Assembly: GCA_031255815.1 (NCBI GenBank) | Contig: JAIRRU010000204.1 | Span: 1-6,585, forward strand | Length of the DNA stretch: 6,585 bases | Direction of reading: 5' to 3' | Source of the DNA: Treponema sp. | Lineage (GTDB): Bacteria; Spirochaetota; Spirochaetia; Treponematales; Breznakiellaceae | Shown here: piece after piece, positions 1 through 5,811 of the stretch | How positions within the stretch are numbered: the first letter of the stretch is position 1 | Layout of the letters: each line of letters begins with the position of its first letter | Notes under the pieces: model-generated | Told to the model about the DNA's origin: nothing | Databases searched by the model: none | What the model saw: only the letters and a program-made list of their open reading frames with translations | Program-made: the position numbers and the translations under genes

Positions 1-380
1 GCAAGATCAGCGGCGAGGGCTACAAGGAAGTGGCAAAAGCCCTGGCGGATCGTTTCGGTTTTAAGAAGGTGGCCATTACCCTCCGGGAATCGATCAGCGC
101 CAGCGACAATAACTGGGCCGCCATGTACTACGACGGGGGGCAGTATTACTTTTCCAAAAAGTACCCGGTTCATATCGTGGACCGGGTGGGCGGCGGCGAC
201 AGCTTCGGCGCGGGCCTTATCTACGGCAACCTGAAGGGCTTGGGCTCCCGGGAAACCCTGGAATTCGCCGTGGCCGCAAGCTGCCTCAAACACTCCATCG
301 AGGGGGATTTCAACCTGGTCAGCGTGGAGGAAGTGCAAAAACTCGCCGGGGGGGACGCTTCCGGCAGGGTGCAGCGCTAG
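1..380 (+). CDS. kdgK: 2-keto-3-deoxygluconate kinase, C-terminal part (PfkB family)
   Basis: This is the 3' portion of a gene whose start lies left of the window; the reading frame begins at base 3 and stops with TAG at 378-380. It would phosphorylate 2-keto-3-deoxygluconate with ATP in the cytoplasm, feeding hexuronate breakdown products to KDPG aldolase. The C-terminal PfkB signature is visible as DRVGGGDSFGAG; the Asp of GGGD (codon 198-200) is the expected catalytic base and the glycines form the anion hole. The upstream stretch with NNWAAMYYDGG and YYFSKKYPVHIVDRVGGGDSFG closely resembles bacterial KDG kinases rather than ribokinase or fructokinase, which usually read DTTGAGD. The N-terminal substrate-binding half cannot be seen, so substrate assignment rests on the C-terminal half. 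The next gene follows 23 bp downstream on the same strand, suggesting an operon. PfkB family is near certain; KDG specificity is likely. Confidence 0.82.
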   Translation, partial: KISGEGYKEVAKALADRFGFKKVAITLRESISASDNNWAAMYYDGGQYYFSKKYPVHIVDRVGGGDSFGAGLIYGNLKGLGSRETLEFAVAASCLKHSIEGDFNLVSVEEVQKLAGGDASGRVQR

Positions 381-394
381 GCGCAAAAGCCGCC

Positions 395-401
395 GGAGGG
401 G
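395..401 (+). promoter_or_regulatory. Ribosome binding site of the aldo/keto reductase-like gene
   Basis: GGAGGGG lies just before the ATG at 404 and fixes that codon as the start. The 23-bp gap to the preceding stop has no clear promoter, which supports co-transcription with the kinase gene. Confidence 0.7.
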
Positions 402-403
402 TT

Positions 404-1555
404 ATGGAATACAGGCTTATCGGGAAAACGGGGATCAAGGCGAGCGTCATCGGGCTGGGGATCGAAGGCATTGCCCGTGTGAGCGGGCAAGAGGCGGAGC
501 GGGTTATCGGTTTCGCCATAGACCGGGGAATCAATATCATTGACTGCTGTATGCCCGCCCTGGAGGTGCAGGAACATATAAACCGGGCCCTGCGGGGCAG
601 GCGGGAGAAAATGCTCATCCAGGGGCATATCGGTTCCAGCGCCACCGACGGCCAGTACGACGTGAGCAGGGATATTGCCGTCTGCAGGAAGAATTTCGAG
701 AACCTGCTTTCCGGCCTCGGTACGGATTATATTGATTTCGGCATGTTCTTCTTTGTGGATACCCCGCGGGACTTCTCCCTTATTTTTGAGGGCGAACTGC
801 TGCGCTACGCGGAGGACATGAAAAAGCGGGGGCTCATCCGCGCTATCGGGGCGAGCTGCCATAACAGCGAGATCGCGGGCCGCATCGCCGCCACGGGCCT
901 GGCGGATCTTATCATGTTCAGCGTGAACCCCGTATTCGACATGACCCCGGTAAACGCCGATATATACGCCCTGCTGGACGGCAAAAAGCTGAAAGCCAAT
1001 TATTCCCTCGCCATAGATCCGGGGCGCGCCGCGTTTTACGCGTTCTGCGAACAGGCGGGGGTTTCCATCACGGTGATGAAGACCCTCATGGCGGGGAAAC
1101 TGCTGGACGCGAAGCTAAGCCCCTTCGGAAAAGCCATGAGCGCCGGGCAGTGCATCCACTACGCCCTAACCCGGCCCGCCGTGGCGAGCGTTCTTTTGGG
1201 ATGCAAGAGCGAGGCGGAAATACAGGAGGCCCTTTCGTATTTTGACAAAACCGCGGCGGAGCTGGACTACAGCGCGGTGCTGGAAGGCTACGGGGAAAAC
1301 TACCGGGGCAACTGCCTTTACTGCAACCACTGCCAGCCTTGCCCCTCCCGTATCGATATTGCCGCGCTTACCCGTTACACGGATATAGCTTCCCTCAACG
1401 AAAAGGATATCCCGCCTACGGTAACACAGCATTACATGGCCCTGGAAAAACACGGTTCCGACTGTACCGCCTGCGGCGACTGCGAGGAAAAGTGCCCCTT
1501 TGCCGTGGCCGTAACCGCGAACATGGAAAAGGCGCGGCGCTTGTTCGGCGTTTAG
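404..1555 (+). CDS. Aldo/keto reductase-fold protein with C-terminal 2x[4Fe-4S] ferredoxin domain, atypical active site
   Basis: The protein has 383 residues. Residues 1-290 match the aldo/keto reductase TIM barrel, starting EYRLIGKTGIKASVIGLG; residues 300-383 hold two cluster motifs, CxxCxxCxxCP (C304, C307, C310, C313) and CxxCxxCxxxCP (C354, C357, C360, C364). This is the layout of cytoplasmic COG1453-type iron-sulfur aldo/keto reductases, which are thought to couple electron transfer to a reductase domain, though substrates are mostly unknown. The canonical tetrad is largely absent. By position, Asp is kept (D47), but Tyr falls at A52, Lys at H75 (IQGHIGS) and His at F116 (YIDFGMFFF). 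Ordinary NAD(P)H carbonyl reduction is therefore doubtful. A subgroup with an IQGH motif seems familiar to me, so this may be a subfamily trait and not decay. The frame is intact and codon use matches its neighbours. It probably shares a transcript with the KDG kinase, hinting at a sugar-acid link. Fold and cluster motifs are certain; function is open. Confidence 0.88.
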   Translation: MEYRLIGKTGIKASVIGLGIEGIARVSGQEAERVIGFAIDRGINIIDCCMPALEVQEHINRALRGRREKMLIQGHIGSSATDGQYDVSRDIAVCRKNFENLLSGLGTDYIDFGMFFFVDTPRDFSLIFEGELLRYAEDMKKRGLIRAIGASCHNSEIAGRIAATGLADLIMFSVNPVFDMTPVNADIYALLDGKKLKANYSLAIDPGRAAFYAFCEQAGVSITVMKTLMAGKLLDAKLSPFGKAMSAGQCIHYALTRPAVASVLLGCKSEAEIQEALSYFDKTAAELDYSAVLEGYGENYRGNCLYCNHCQPCPSRIDIAALTRYTDIASLNEKDIPPTVTQHYMALEKHGSDCTACGDCEEKCPFAVAVTANMEKARRLFGV

Positions 1556-1566
1556 CCTTACCCGCG

Positions 1567-1586
1567 CCGGAGCGCGGCCGCTCCGG
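1567..1586. terminator. GC-rich hairpin between convergent genes, possible bidirectional terminator
   Basis: CCGGAGCG (1567-1574) and CGCTCCGG (1579-1586) form a perfect 8-bp stem around a CGGC loop, in the 42-bp gap between two convergent stop codons. Neither strand has a U-run immediately after the stem; the A5 at 1588-1592 gives U5 before the stem on the minus strand. The position fits termination for both transcripts, but the missing U-tract makes it non-canonical; it could instead protect 3' ends. Confidence 0.45.
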
Positions 1587-1597
1587 GAAAAAGCGCC

Positions 1598-2500
1598 TCA
1601 GCCTTCAGGGCGGACTGCCGCCTGATCTGAAAACGCGGCGGCCCGGATAAGCATTACATCCCCCAGGCCCAGGCGCTTTACCGCCCGGTCGGCAAAGCGT
1701 TTTACCGGGGCGGGGGCGGTTCCCGCGGCCAGGCCCCCCCAGGTAACAAGCCGTTCCAGGGTAAAGCCTTTTTCCGTCAGGAGCCGCGACAGGGTCTTTA
1801 TCGAGAAAAGGTAGAGGTGATCGAAGATGGCCGAGCGCCAGCGGCTCCCGAAAAGCCGGGCCTGGAAGCCTGAAACGTTCGGGGTGGTCACCAGGAAGCG
1901 GCCCCCCGGCGCGAGGATCCGGCGGACCTCGGCGACAAAGCCCGCCGGATCGATGAGGTGCTCTATCAGGTGGGAGGCCAGCGCCGCGTCGAAGGATCCG
2001 GCGGGGAAACGGCAGTCTTCCAGGGGAAGGCTCCGCACGTCCAGACCCCGTTCCCGGCGGGCGTATTCCGCCGAGGGGGAGATCTCCACCCCTGTCGTTT
2101 CCCAGCCTTTCCCCCGGAGCTTTTCCAACAAGGCCCCGGTGGCACAGCCGATGTCAATAAGGCGGGGCCGCCGGGATCCGGAACCCAGCAGCCCCGCCTC
2201 AAAGTTTCCAAAGCCCGCGTCTTCCAGGGCCAATTCCTGGAGCCGCAGAAAATTCCCCTCGTTGGCGATTTCGTAGGAAAGGTAATCCCCCCCGTGGCTT
2301 TCCCGGTAGCGGCCGGCCACCCGCGCCGCCTCCGGCTGGGGGTTCATCTGGACAAGCCCGCAGCGGGCGCAGCGGACATACGAAAAACCCTCGCAGGAAA
2401 AGCGCGGCCGGAAGCTCCGGCCTCCGCAGAGGGCGCAGGGGATAAGGCGGCGCCTCTCCTCCGCCACCGGGGTCGACCAGGTTTTGACCGCTTCTTTCAT
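1598..2500 (-). CDS. Class I SAM-dependent methyltransferase with N-terminal zinc ribbon
   Basis: Using the ATG at 2498-2500 the protein has 300 residues. A zinc ribbon with CxxC pairs (C22/C25 and C44/C47) comes first. It is followed by a Rossmann-like methyltransferase domain with motif I LIDIGCATG (114-122), acidic motif II residue E139 in GVEIS, the SFDAALASHLIEHL segment (about 169-182) and PGGRFLVTTPN (about 198-208). This matches the Methyltransf_11/23 group often found with sugar or envelope modification genes; the acceptor cannot be read from sequence. There is no signal peptide, so it acts in the cytoplasm. An in-frame start 90 bases upstream (2590) would overlap the preceding gene heavily. 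The chosen ATG overlaps that gene's TGA as ATGA, indicating translational coupling; the upstream GTGGA is a weak ribosome site. It is the last gene of the minus-strand operon, with TGA at 1600-1598. The methyltransferase call is strong; substrate unknown. Confidence 0.88.
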   Translation of the reverse strand: MKEAVKTWSTPVAEERRRLIPCALCGGRSFRPRFSCEGFSYVRCARCGLVQMNPQPEAARVAGRYRESHGGDYLSYEIANEGNFLRLQELALEDAGFGNFEAGLLGSGSRRPRLIDIGCATGALLEKLRGKGWETTGVEISPSAEYARRERGLDVRSLPLEDCRFPAGSFDAALASHLIEHLIDPAGFVAEVRRILAPGGRFLVTTPNVSGFQARLFGSRWRSAIFDHLYLFSIKTLSRLLTEKGFTLERLVTWGGLAAGTAPAPVKRFADRAVKRLGLGDVMLIRAAAFSDQAAVRPEG

Positions 2501-3444
2501 TCCACGGTAAAACGGACAGCCGCGCTTTGCTCGTTCCCGGCGATATCCTGGACAATCACTTCCAGGGTGGCCTGCCCCCTGGTCAGCCATACATCACCGA
2601 TATCAAAGGCCGGGTGGGGATCGTAAACCTTGCTTACCGGGGTAAGGCCCTTGCGGTCGACCATCAGCACCCCGTCCCGGGCGGAGTAGGTTTCAAAACT
2701 GAGGATGCCTGTCTCAATGCCGTTGATCAGGCAGAGGATGCGGTGGGGGGCGAGCCCCCTCTCGTTGGCGCCAAGCCGGGTGTCCGCGGCTTCCACGGCA
2801 ATCCGGTAGCGGCCCTGGCTTATCCGCCCTTGAACGGCGCCTGATTGCGCGCCGCTCCGGGGGAGCCTTAAAAGCCCGATATGCCTGCCGTCTTCGGCTA
2901 TCAGGGTTACCGATACGATCTGCGGGGGGCGGGTATCGGGAAGGGGGGCGATAATCATGGAAGGGTTCACCCAGCGCCGTTCCCGGCGGTCGAAGATGGC
3001 AAAGAAAAAACCCTTCAAGGCGGATCCCGCCTTCCCCGCCTTGGCGATGATGGCGTTCCGATCCACCTGCGTAACGGAAAGATCCGGCCGGGAACCGCCG
3101 GCCTGGCCTTCGGGATCTTCGTCAAAACGGCTGTAAATACTGATAAGCCCGTCCCCGTGATCCAGGGCAAGCCAGCTTCCCATGGGGGAAGGCAGCCGGG
3201 AAGCGTTGTCCCCGCCGGATCGGAAGAAAAACAGTTCCCCCACATCCGCCGCCCTTACCGGTTCTTCGGTTTCAAAGGAAACCCCCAGGGCCGGCCGGCC
3301 GGCCCGGTTGTAACCGAAATTGCTCACAATACCCTCGCCGGGGGAAGGCCAATCCATAGCCCCCGCCCTAAAGGGATCGGGGCGGAACAGAAACAGGCCC
3401 AGGAGAATTCCCATCCCCCAGGCTCCCGGCGTTCTTTTAGCCAT
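2497..3444 (-). CDS. Secreted LytM/M23-like protein lacking all zinc ligands
   Basis: The protein has 315 residues. Residues 1-29 look like a signal peptide (MAKR, then hydrophobic GMGILLGLFLF, ending FRAGA), so it is probably periplasmic or surface-exposed. Residues about 35-165 follow the M23/LytM layout: SNFGYNRAGRPALGVSFE, PVRAADVGELFF, WLALDHGDGLISIYSRF, then IAKAGKAG and GFFFAIF. Aligned by eye to active M23 peptidases, the HxGxD motif reads AxGxS (A52, S56), the His of YxHL is Arg (R106) and the HLH motif is FFF. It should therefore not cut peptidoglycan. Inactive LytM domains of the EnvC/NlpD kind instead activate amidases or bind murein. Residues about 170-315 are beta-rich with alternating hydrophobics and resemble an Ig-like or Ca-beta sandwich, though I cannot name the family. 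AAAAGGTGA lies 6 bases before the ATG. It sits 6 bp after the propeller gene and overlaps the methyltransferase gene. Confidence 0.8.
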   Translation of the reverse strand: MAKRTPGAWGMGILLGLFLFRPDPFRAGAMDWPSPGEGIVSNFGYNRAGRPALGVSFETEEPVRAADVGELFFFRSGGDNASRLPSPMGSWLALDHGDGLISIYSRFDEDPEGQAGGSRPDLSVTQVDRNAIIAKAGKAGSALKGFFFAIFDRRERRWVNPSMIIAPLPDTRPPQIVSVTLIAEDGRHIGLLRLPRSGAQSGAVQGRISQGRYRIAVEAADTRLGANERGLAPHRILCLINGIETGILSFETYSARDGVLMVDRKGLTPVSKVYDPHPAFDIGDVWLTRGQATLEVIVQDIAGNEQSAAVRFTVE

Positions 3445-3450
3445 TCCGCT

Positions 3451-4572
3451 TCACCTTTTTTCCAGTTTGAAGGAGGCCAGGGCGGAACCGCCCCCCAGGT
3501 AGAGCAGGGCGCCCCGTCTCTCCAGGAAGAAGCCGCTGCTTTTAAAGGGAGCCTCCATGATAACGCTTCCCGGCAGCTCAATGCCCACAAGCCGTTTCTC
3601 CTGCCCCCCCTGGGAACTGATCACAAAGAGAAACCCGTCGTTGCCCGCTCCGTCCAGGGCGGCCACCTCCCCTTTCAGGGAAAGTTTCCGGCTTATCCTC
3701 GTGTTCAGCTCGTAAATGCCCAGGCCGCTTTCGCGCTCAAAAACGATCCGGTTGTCCTGGTCGATAAAGGAGACGTGAACCGGCCGGCGGAAACCGTTCT
3801 CCAGGAATTCGTGGTAAGTTACCTTGTATTCCCCCGTCCCGAAACGCTCCAGCAGCAGGAAGCGCTGATCATCAATGCCGGAGATAATCCCTATCATGTT
3901 TCCGTCCCTGGAGAAGGAACAACCCAGGATAACCGAGATCCGGGAGCCCGCCGGCCTGTCAAGGAAAACCCGGCGCCCGGAAGCATCCAGCACCTCTACC
4001 GCCCCGTCCAGGGAACCGGTAAGTATCATGCCCGCCGCGGCATCGATACAGGTAAGGGGCGCGGCAAAGTCGTAGCTCCAGAGGATCTCCCCCTTCTCGT
4101 CAAGGGCGGAAAGGGTGTTCTGCTCGTCCCCCACCAGGAAGATCCGGTTATCCAGAAAGAGCGGGTCGCCCCGCGTGTTTTCGAGTTTAAGAACGCTTCC
4201 GCCCTCCGGGTTCCGTATCTCTATGGATTCGGGATCCGCCTCGTATTCGGCCCAGTAATCCCGGGAGAGGGAAAGTTTCCCCGCAACAGGCTGGTTAATG
4301 CTGAAACGGCCTTCCTGATCCACGTAACCGAAACGCTTCCCCAGGCGGAAGGGGATCAGCCCGCCCGCGGAAGCGGGGGATTCCGCCGCTTCCTGCCCGG
4401 CGTCCCCGGAAAAGCCTGCCGGATACCCCGATTCAAGGGAGCTGAGCCAGCGGGGAACCAGGACGGTTTCCTGGGGGATTGGCCGCGCGGCGGCAAAAAT
4501 ATATACGGTAAAAAACGCCAGGCAGATAAGGATCCTGTGTTTTCTCTTTGCCTTACTCACCATCCTTTCCAT
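3451..4572 (-). CDS. Secreted beta-propeller (PQQ/WD-like repeat) protein
   Basis: The protein has 373 residues. The N-terminus is basic (SKAKRKHR), followed by a hydrophobic stretch ILICLAFFTVYIFAAA ending near residue 29. This is a signal peptide or membrane anchor that places the rest outside the cytoplasm; no lipobox is evident. From about residue 75 to the end there are repeated blade-like segments: FGYVDQEGRF, LSALDEKGEILWSYDF, ILTGSLDGAVEVLDASGR, CSFSRDGNMIGIISG, DNRIVFERESGLGIYELN and LYLGGGSALASFKL. These are typical of PQQ-like or WD40-like propellers and are usually scaffolds; LDEKGEILWSYDF is the clearest PQQ-type blade. No catalytic motif is seen. Start choice: the ATG at 4572 or MVSK at 4563; the predicted promoter would begin the transcript at or next to 4572, so translation may be leaderless. 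First gene of the minus-strand operon with the inactive LytM protein, suggesting an envelope complex. Propeller likely; exact role unknown. Confidence 0.72.
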   Translation of the reverse strand: MERMVSKAKRKHRILICLAFFTVYIFAAARPIPQETVLVPRWLSSLESGYPAGFSGDAGQEAAESPASAGGLIPFRLGKRFGYVDQEGRFSINQPVAGKLSLSRDYWAEYEADPESIEIRNPEGGSVLKLENTRGDPLFLDNRIFLVGDEQNTLSALDEKGEILWSYDFAAPLTCIDAAAGMILTGSLDGAVEVLDASGRRVFLDRPAGSRISVILGCSFSRDGNMIGIISGIDDQRFLLLERFGTGEYKVTYHEFLENGFRRPVHVSFIDQDNRIVFERESGLGIYELNTRISRKLSLKGEVAALDGAGNDGFLFVISSQGGQEKRLVGIELPGSVIMEAPFKSSGFFLERRGALLYLGGGSALASFKLEKR

Positions 4573-4573
4573 A

Positions 4574-4582
4574 TGTTATTAT
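4574..4582 (+). promoter_or_regulatory. Predicted extended -10 promoter of cdd
   Basis: TGTTATTAT gives an extended -10 (TGn plus TATTAT, 4577-4582), with start of transcription expected near 4589. Only a weak -35 candidate (TTACTC at 4553-4558, 18 bp spacing) is present. The hexamer overlaps the opposing promoter's TATAAT almost completely. The leader would be short, starting just before the ribosome site. Confidence 0.45.
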
Positions 4583-4606
4583 AGGCGGGCGGGGGAGGAT
4601 ATGCAA
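4578..4606 (-). promoter_or_regulatory. Predicted sigma70-type promoter of the minus-strand envelope operon
   Basis: On the minus strand TTGCAT (4606-4601) and a perfect TATAAT (4583-4578) are separated by 17 bp. The expected start of transcription is near 4571, which coincides with the first possible start codon (4572) of the propeller gene. No ribosome site lies upstream of that ATG. The -35 box overlaps the first base of the cdd start codon on the other strand. Confidence 0.6.
4592..4599 (+). promoter_or_regulatory. Ribosome binding site deciding the cdd start
   Basis: GGGGAGGA lies 6 bases before the ATG at 4606. A nearer in-frame-irrelevant ATG at 4601 would be too close, so 4606 is preferred. 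Confidence 0.7.
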
Positions 4607-5052
4607 TGGCGGATAATAAAAGTAATGCGGGCGGGGAAAAGCTGGATCTCCTTTTTCAGACAGCCCGGGAAGCGGCGGAGGCAGCCTACGCCCCCTATTC
4701 CCGTTTTCGGGTGGGCGCCGCCCTGCTTGCGGAAGACGGCACGGTATACTCGGGCTGCAACGTGGAAAACCGTTCCTTCGGGCTGACGATCTGCGCCGAA
4801 CGGAACGCCTTATGCCAGGGGGTGGCAAAGGGCAGGCGGGCTTTTATTGCCCTGGCCATAGTTACCCCCGATTCAAAGGAACCGGTGGGCCCCGGCGCCG
4901 CCTGCCGGCAGGTTCTACGCGCGTTCATGGGGAGCGGGGCGCCGGTTCGTTTCGGAAACGGCGGCCCGGCCCGGGTAGACACCACCATGGGGGATCTGCT
5001 CCCCTACGATTCCCTGCACGATTTGGCAAAAGAATCCGCTGGAAAATGTTGA
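4606..5052 (+). CDS. cdd: Cytidine deaminase, one zinc-binding cysteine replaced by glycine
   Basis: The protein has 148 residues, slightly longer than the usual 130-136 of the tetrameric class because of about 12 extra N-terminal residues. The family hydrolytically deaminates cytidine and deoxycytidine to uridines for pyrimidine salvage in the cytoplasm. Visible motifs: YAPYSRFRVGAALL (28-41), nucleoside-binding CNVEN (N52, E54), and the catalytic CAERNAL (zinc ligand C63, proton shuttle E65). The second zinc motif, normally PCxxCRQ, reads PGAACRQ: C100 is present but the first Cys is G97 (codon GGC at 4894-4896, one base from TGC). The tetrameric enzyme uses three Cys for zinc, so activity is uncertain. 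The rest of the gene is intact, with LLPYDS near the C-terminus where LLP is typical. Divergent from the envelope operon and 32 bp upstream of the HTH-EIIA gene. Family certain; activity uncertain. Confidence 0.9.
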   Translation: MADNKSNAGGEKLDLLFQTAREAAEAAYAPYSRFRVGAALLAEDGTVYSGCNVENRSFGLTICAERNALCQGVAKGRRAFIALAIVTPDSKEPVGPGAACRQVLRAFMGSGAPVRFGNGGPARVDTTMGDLLPYDSLHDLAKESAGKC

Positions 5053-5077
5053 CATCTGATACTATTTGATACACAAT
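5049..5077 (+). promoter_or_regulatory. Predicted promoter of the HTH-EIIA gene, overlapping the cdd stop
   Basis: A perfect TTGACA (5049-5054), which contains the TGA stop of cdd, is followed after 17 bp by CACAAT (5072-5077, 4 of 6 matches). An alternative -10, TACACA (5070-5075), has a TGA extension. Either puts the transcript start at about 5082-5084, at or just before the ATG at 5085. Confidence 0.5.
5057..5072 (+). repeat. TGATAC direct repeat, 10 bp apart, within the promoter spacer
   Basis: TGATAC occurs at 5057-5062 and 5067-5072, exactly one helical turn apart, between the -35 and -10 boxes. It could be an operator read on one DNA face, perhaps autoregulation by the helix-turn-helix product. 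It could also be chance in an AT-rich gap. Confidence 0.35.
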
Positions 5078-5084
5078 AACCGAA

Positions 5085-5735
5085 ATGATCGATGATGATA
5101 TTCTAACGATTGAAGAAGTTGCCAAATACCTCAGGGTTTCGGAGCGGACGGTGTACGATTGGGCCCAGAAGGGGGAGATACCTGCCGGCAAGATAGGAAC
5201 CGTTTGGCGTTTCAAAAAGTCGGAAATCGAAAAATGGGTAAACGACCGGCTCTCGGCGAGCCGGCTGGATTCCCGCAGCATGGCGGTGCAGATAGATACC
5301 ATCATTTCCCCAGACCGGATCCTGTTTCTCAATTACGCTACCAAGCGGGACGTTCTCCTGGCCCTGGCTAATAACCTTGCCGCCGCTCCCCAGATAAAAA
5401 ACCGGCAGGAACTGACGGGGGAGATCCTCAAGCGCGACGAGCTTATGAGTACCGCTATCGGCAGGGGGATCGCCATTCCCCATGTCAGGCTCTCCTCGGT
5501 AACGGATCTGGTGGCTTCCGTCGGGGTAAGCCGCACGGATATTATCGATTTCCAAACCCTGGATGACGAGCCGGTCAGACTGGTCATCATGATCGCCGCG
5601 TCCTATAACCAGCACGCCTATTACCTGCAAACCCTTTCTTTTTTCAGTTCCCGCCTCAAGAACCGGGATCTGCGCGAAGCCATTCTGAAGGCGGAGGCCC
5701 CGCTGGAGATTTACAAGCTCCTGGCCGGAAAGTAG
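5085..5735 (+). CDS. Helix-turn-helix (excisionase-type) and PTS EIIA (fructose/nitrogen class) fusion regulator
   Basis: The protein has 216 residues. Residues about 6-53 are a MerR/excisionase-type DNA-binding domain (LTIEEVAKYLRVSERTVYDW, then GEIPAGKIGTVWRFKKSEIEKW). Residues about 68-213 are an EIIA domain of the Fru/Ntr (PtsN) class, with the phosphorylation site in STAIGRGIAIPH, H133, and a second conserved-looking His, H177. EIIA accepts phosphate from HPr-type proteins, so the protein likely senses PTS phosphorylation state and acts on DNA or partners. No EIIB or EIIC gene is nearby. Such HTH-EIIA proteins occur in spirochetes, where PTS sets are often incomplete and regulatory. The ATG at 5085 is the only ATG near the domain start, yet there is no ribosome site before it, and the predicted promoter starts transcription at about the same place, so the mRNA may be leaderless. 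Domain calls are strong; DNA target unknown. It could be labelled ptsN-like. Confidence 0.9.
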   Translation: MIDDDILTIEEVAKYLRVSERTVYDWAQKGEIPAGKIGTVWRFKKSEIEKWVNDRLSASRLDSRSMAVQIDTIISPDRILFLNYATKRDVLLALANNLAAAPQIKNRQELTGEILKRDELMSTAIGRGIAIPHVRLSSVTDLVASVGVSRTDIIDFQTLDDEPVRLVIMIAASYNQHAYYLQTLSFFSSRLKNRDLREAILKAEAPLEIYKLLAGK

Positions 5736-5781
5736 CCCCTGCCCGCGAAGCCGCTTGCCCGGCGGACGGATCTTGCGCCTG

Positions 5782-5801
5782 CCTGCGCGAACAGGTTTTT
5801 T
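5782..5801 (+). terminator. Weak intrinsic terminator after the HTH-EIIA gene
   Basis: CCTG (5782-5785), a CGCGAA loop and CAGG (5792-5795) are followed directly by T6 (5796-5801), about 46 bp past the stop codon. The stem is only 4-5 bp, so efficiency is doubtful, but the U-run and position fit. Confidence 0.45.
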
Positions 5802-5811
5802 ACCGCGGGGC

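Noticed and set aside
1574..1581. GCGGCCGC palindrome as a regulatory or recombination site
   Set aside because: It is simply part of the GC-rich hairpin between convergent genes; no related sites or recombinase are present.
1734..1740. C7 tract inside the methyltransferase gene as a phase-variation site
   Set aside because: Seven bases is common in DNA of this composition, the frame is intact, and no other contingency-type repeat is present.
2501..2590. Upstream extension of the methyltransferase gene to a start at 2590
   Set aside because: The extra 30 residues overlap the coding end of the LytM gene and lack homology-like features; the ATGA overlap start at 2500 is the better choice.
1958..2626. 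222-codon plus-strand open frame
   Set aside because: Antisense to the methyltransferase, whose motifs are clear; no ribosome site or domain.
2881..4584. 567-codon open frame on the plus strand
   Set aside because: It lies antisense across both the propeller and LytM genes, which have signal peptides, ribosome sites and recognisable folds. Its product is rich in Pro, Gly and Arg with no domain, as expected for a shadow frame in high-GC DNA.
5103..5630. 175-codon minus-strand open frame
   Set aside because: Antisense shadow of the HTH-EIIA gene with no recognisable domain.
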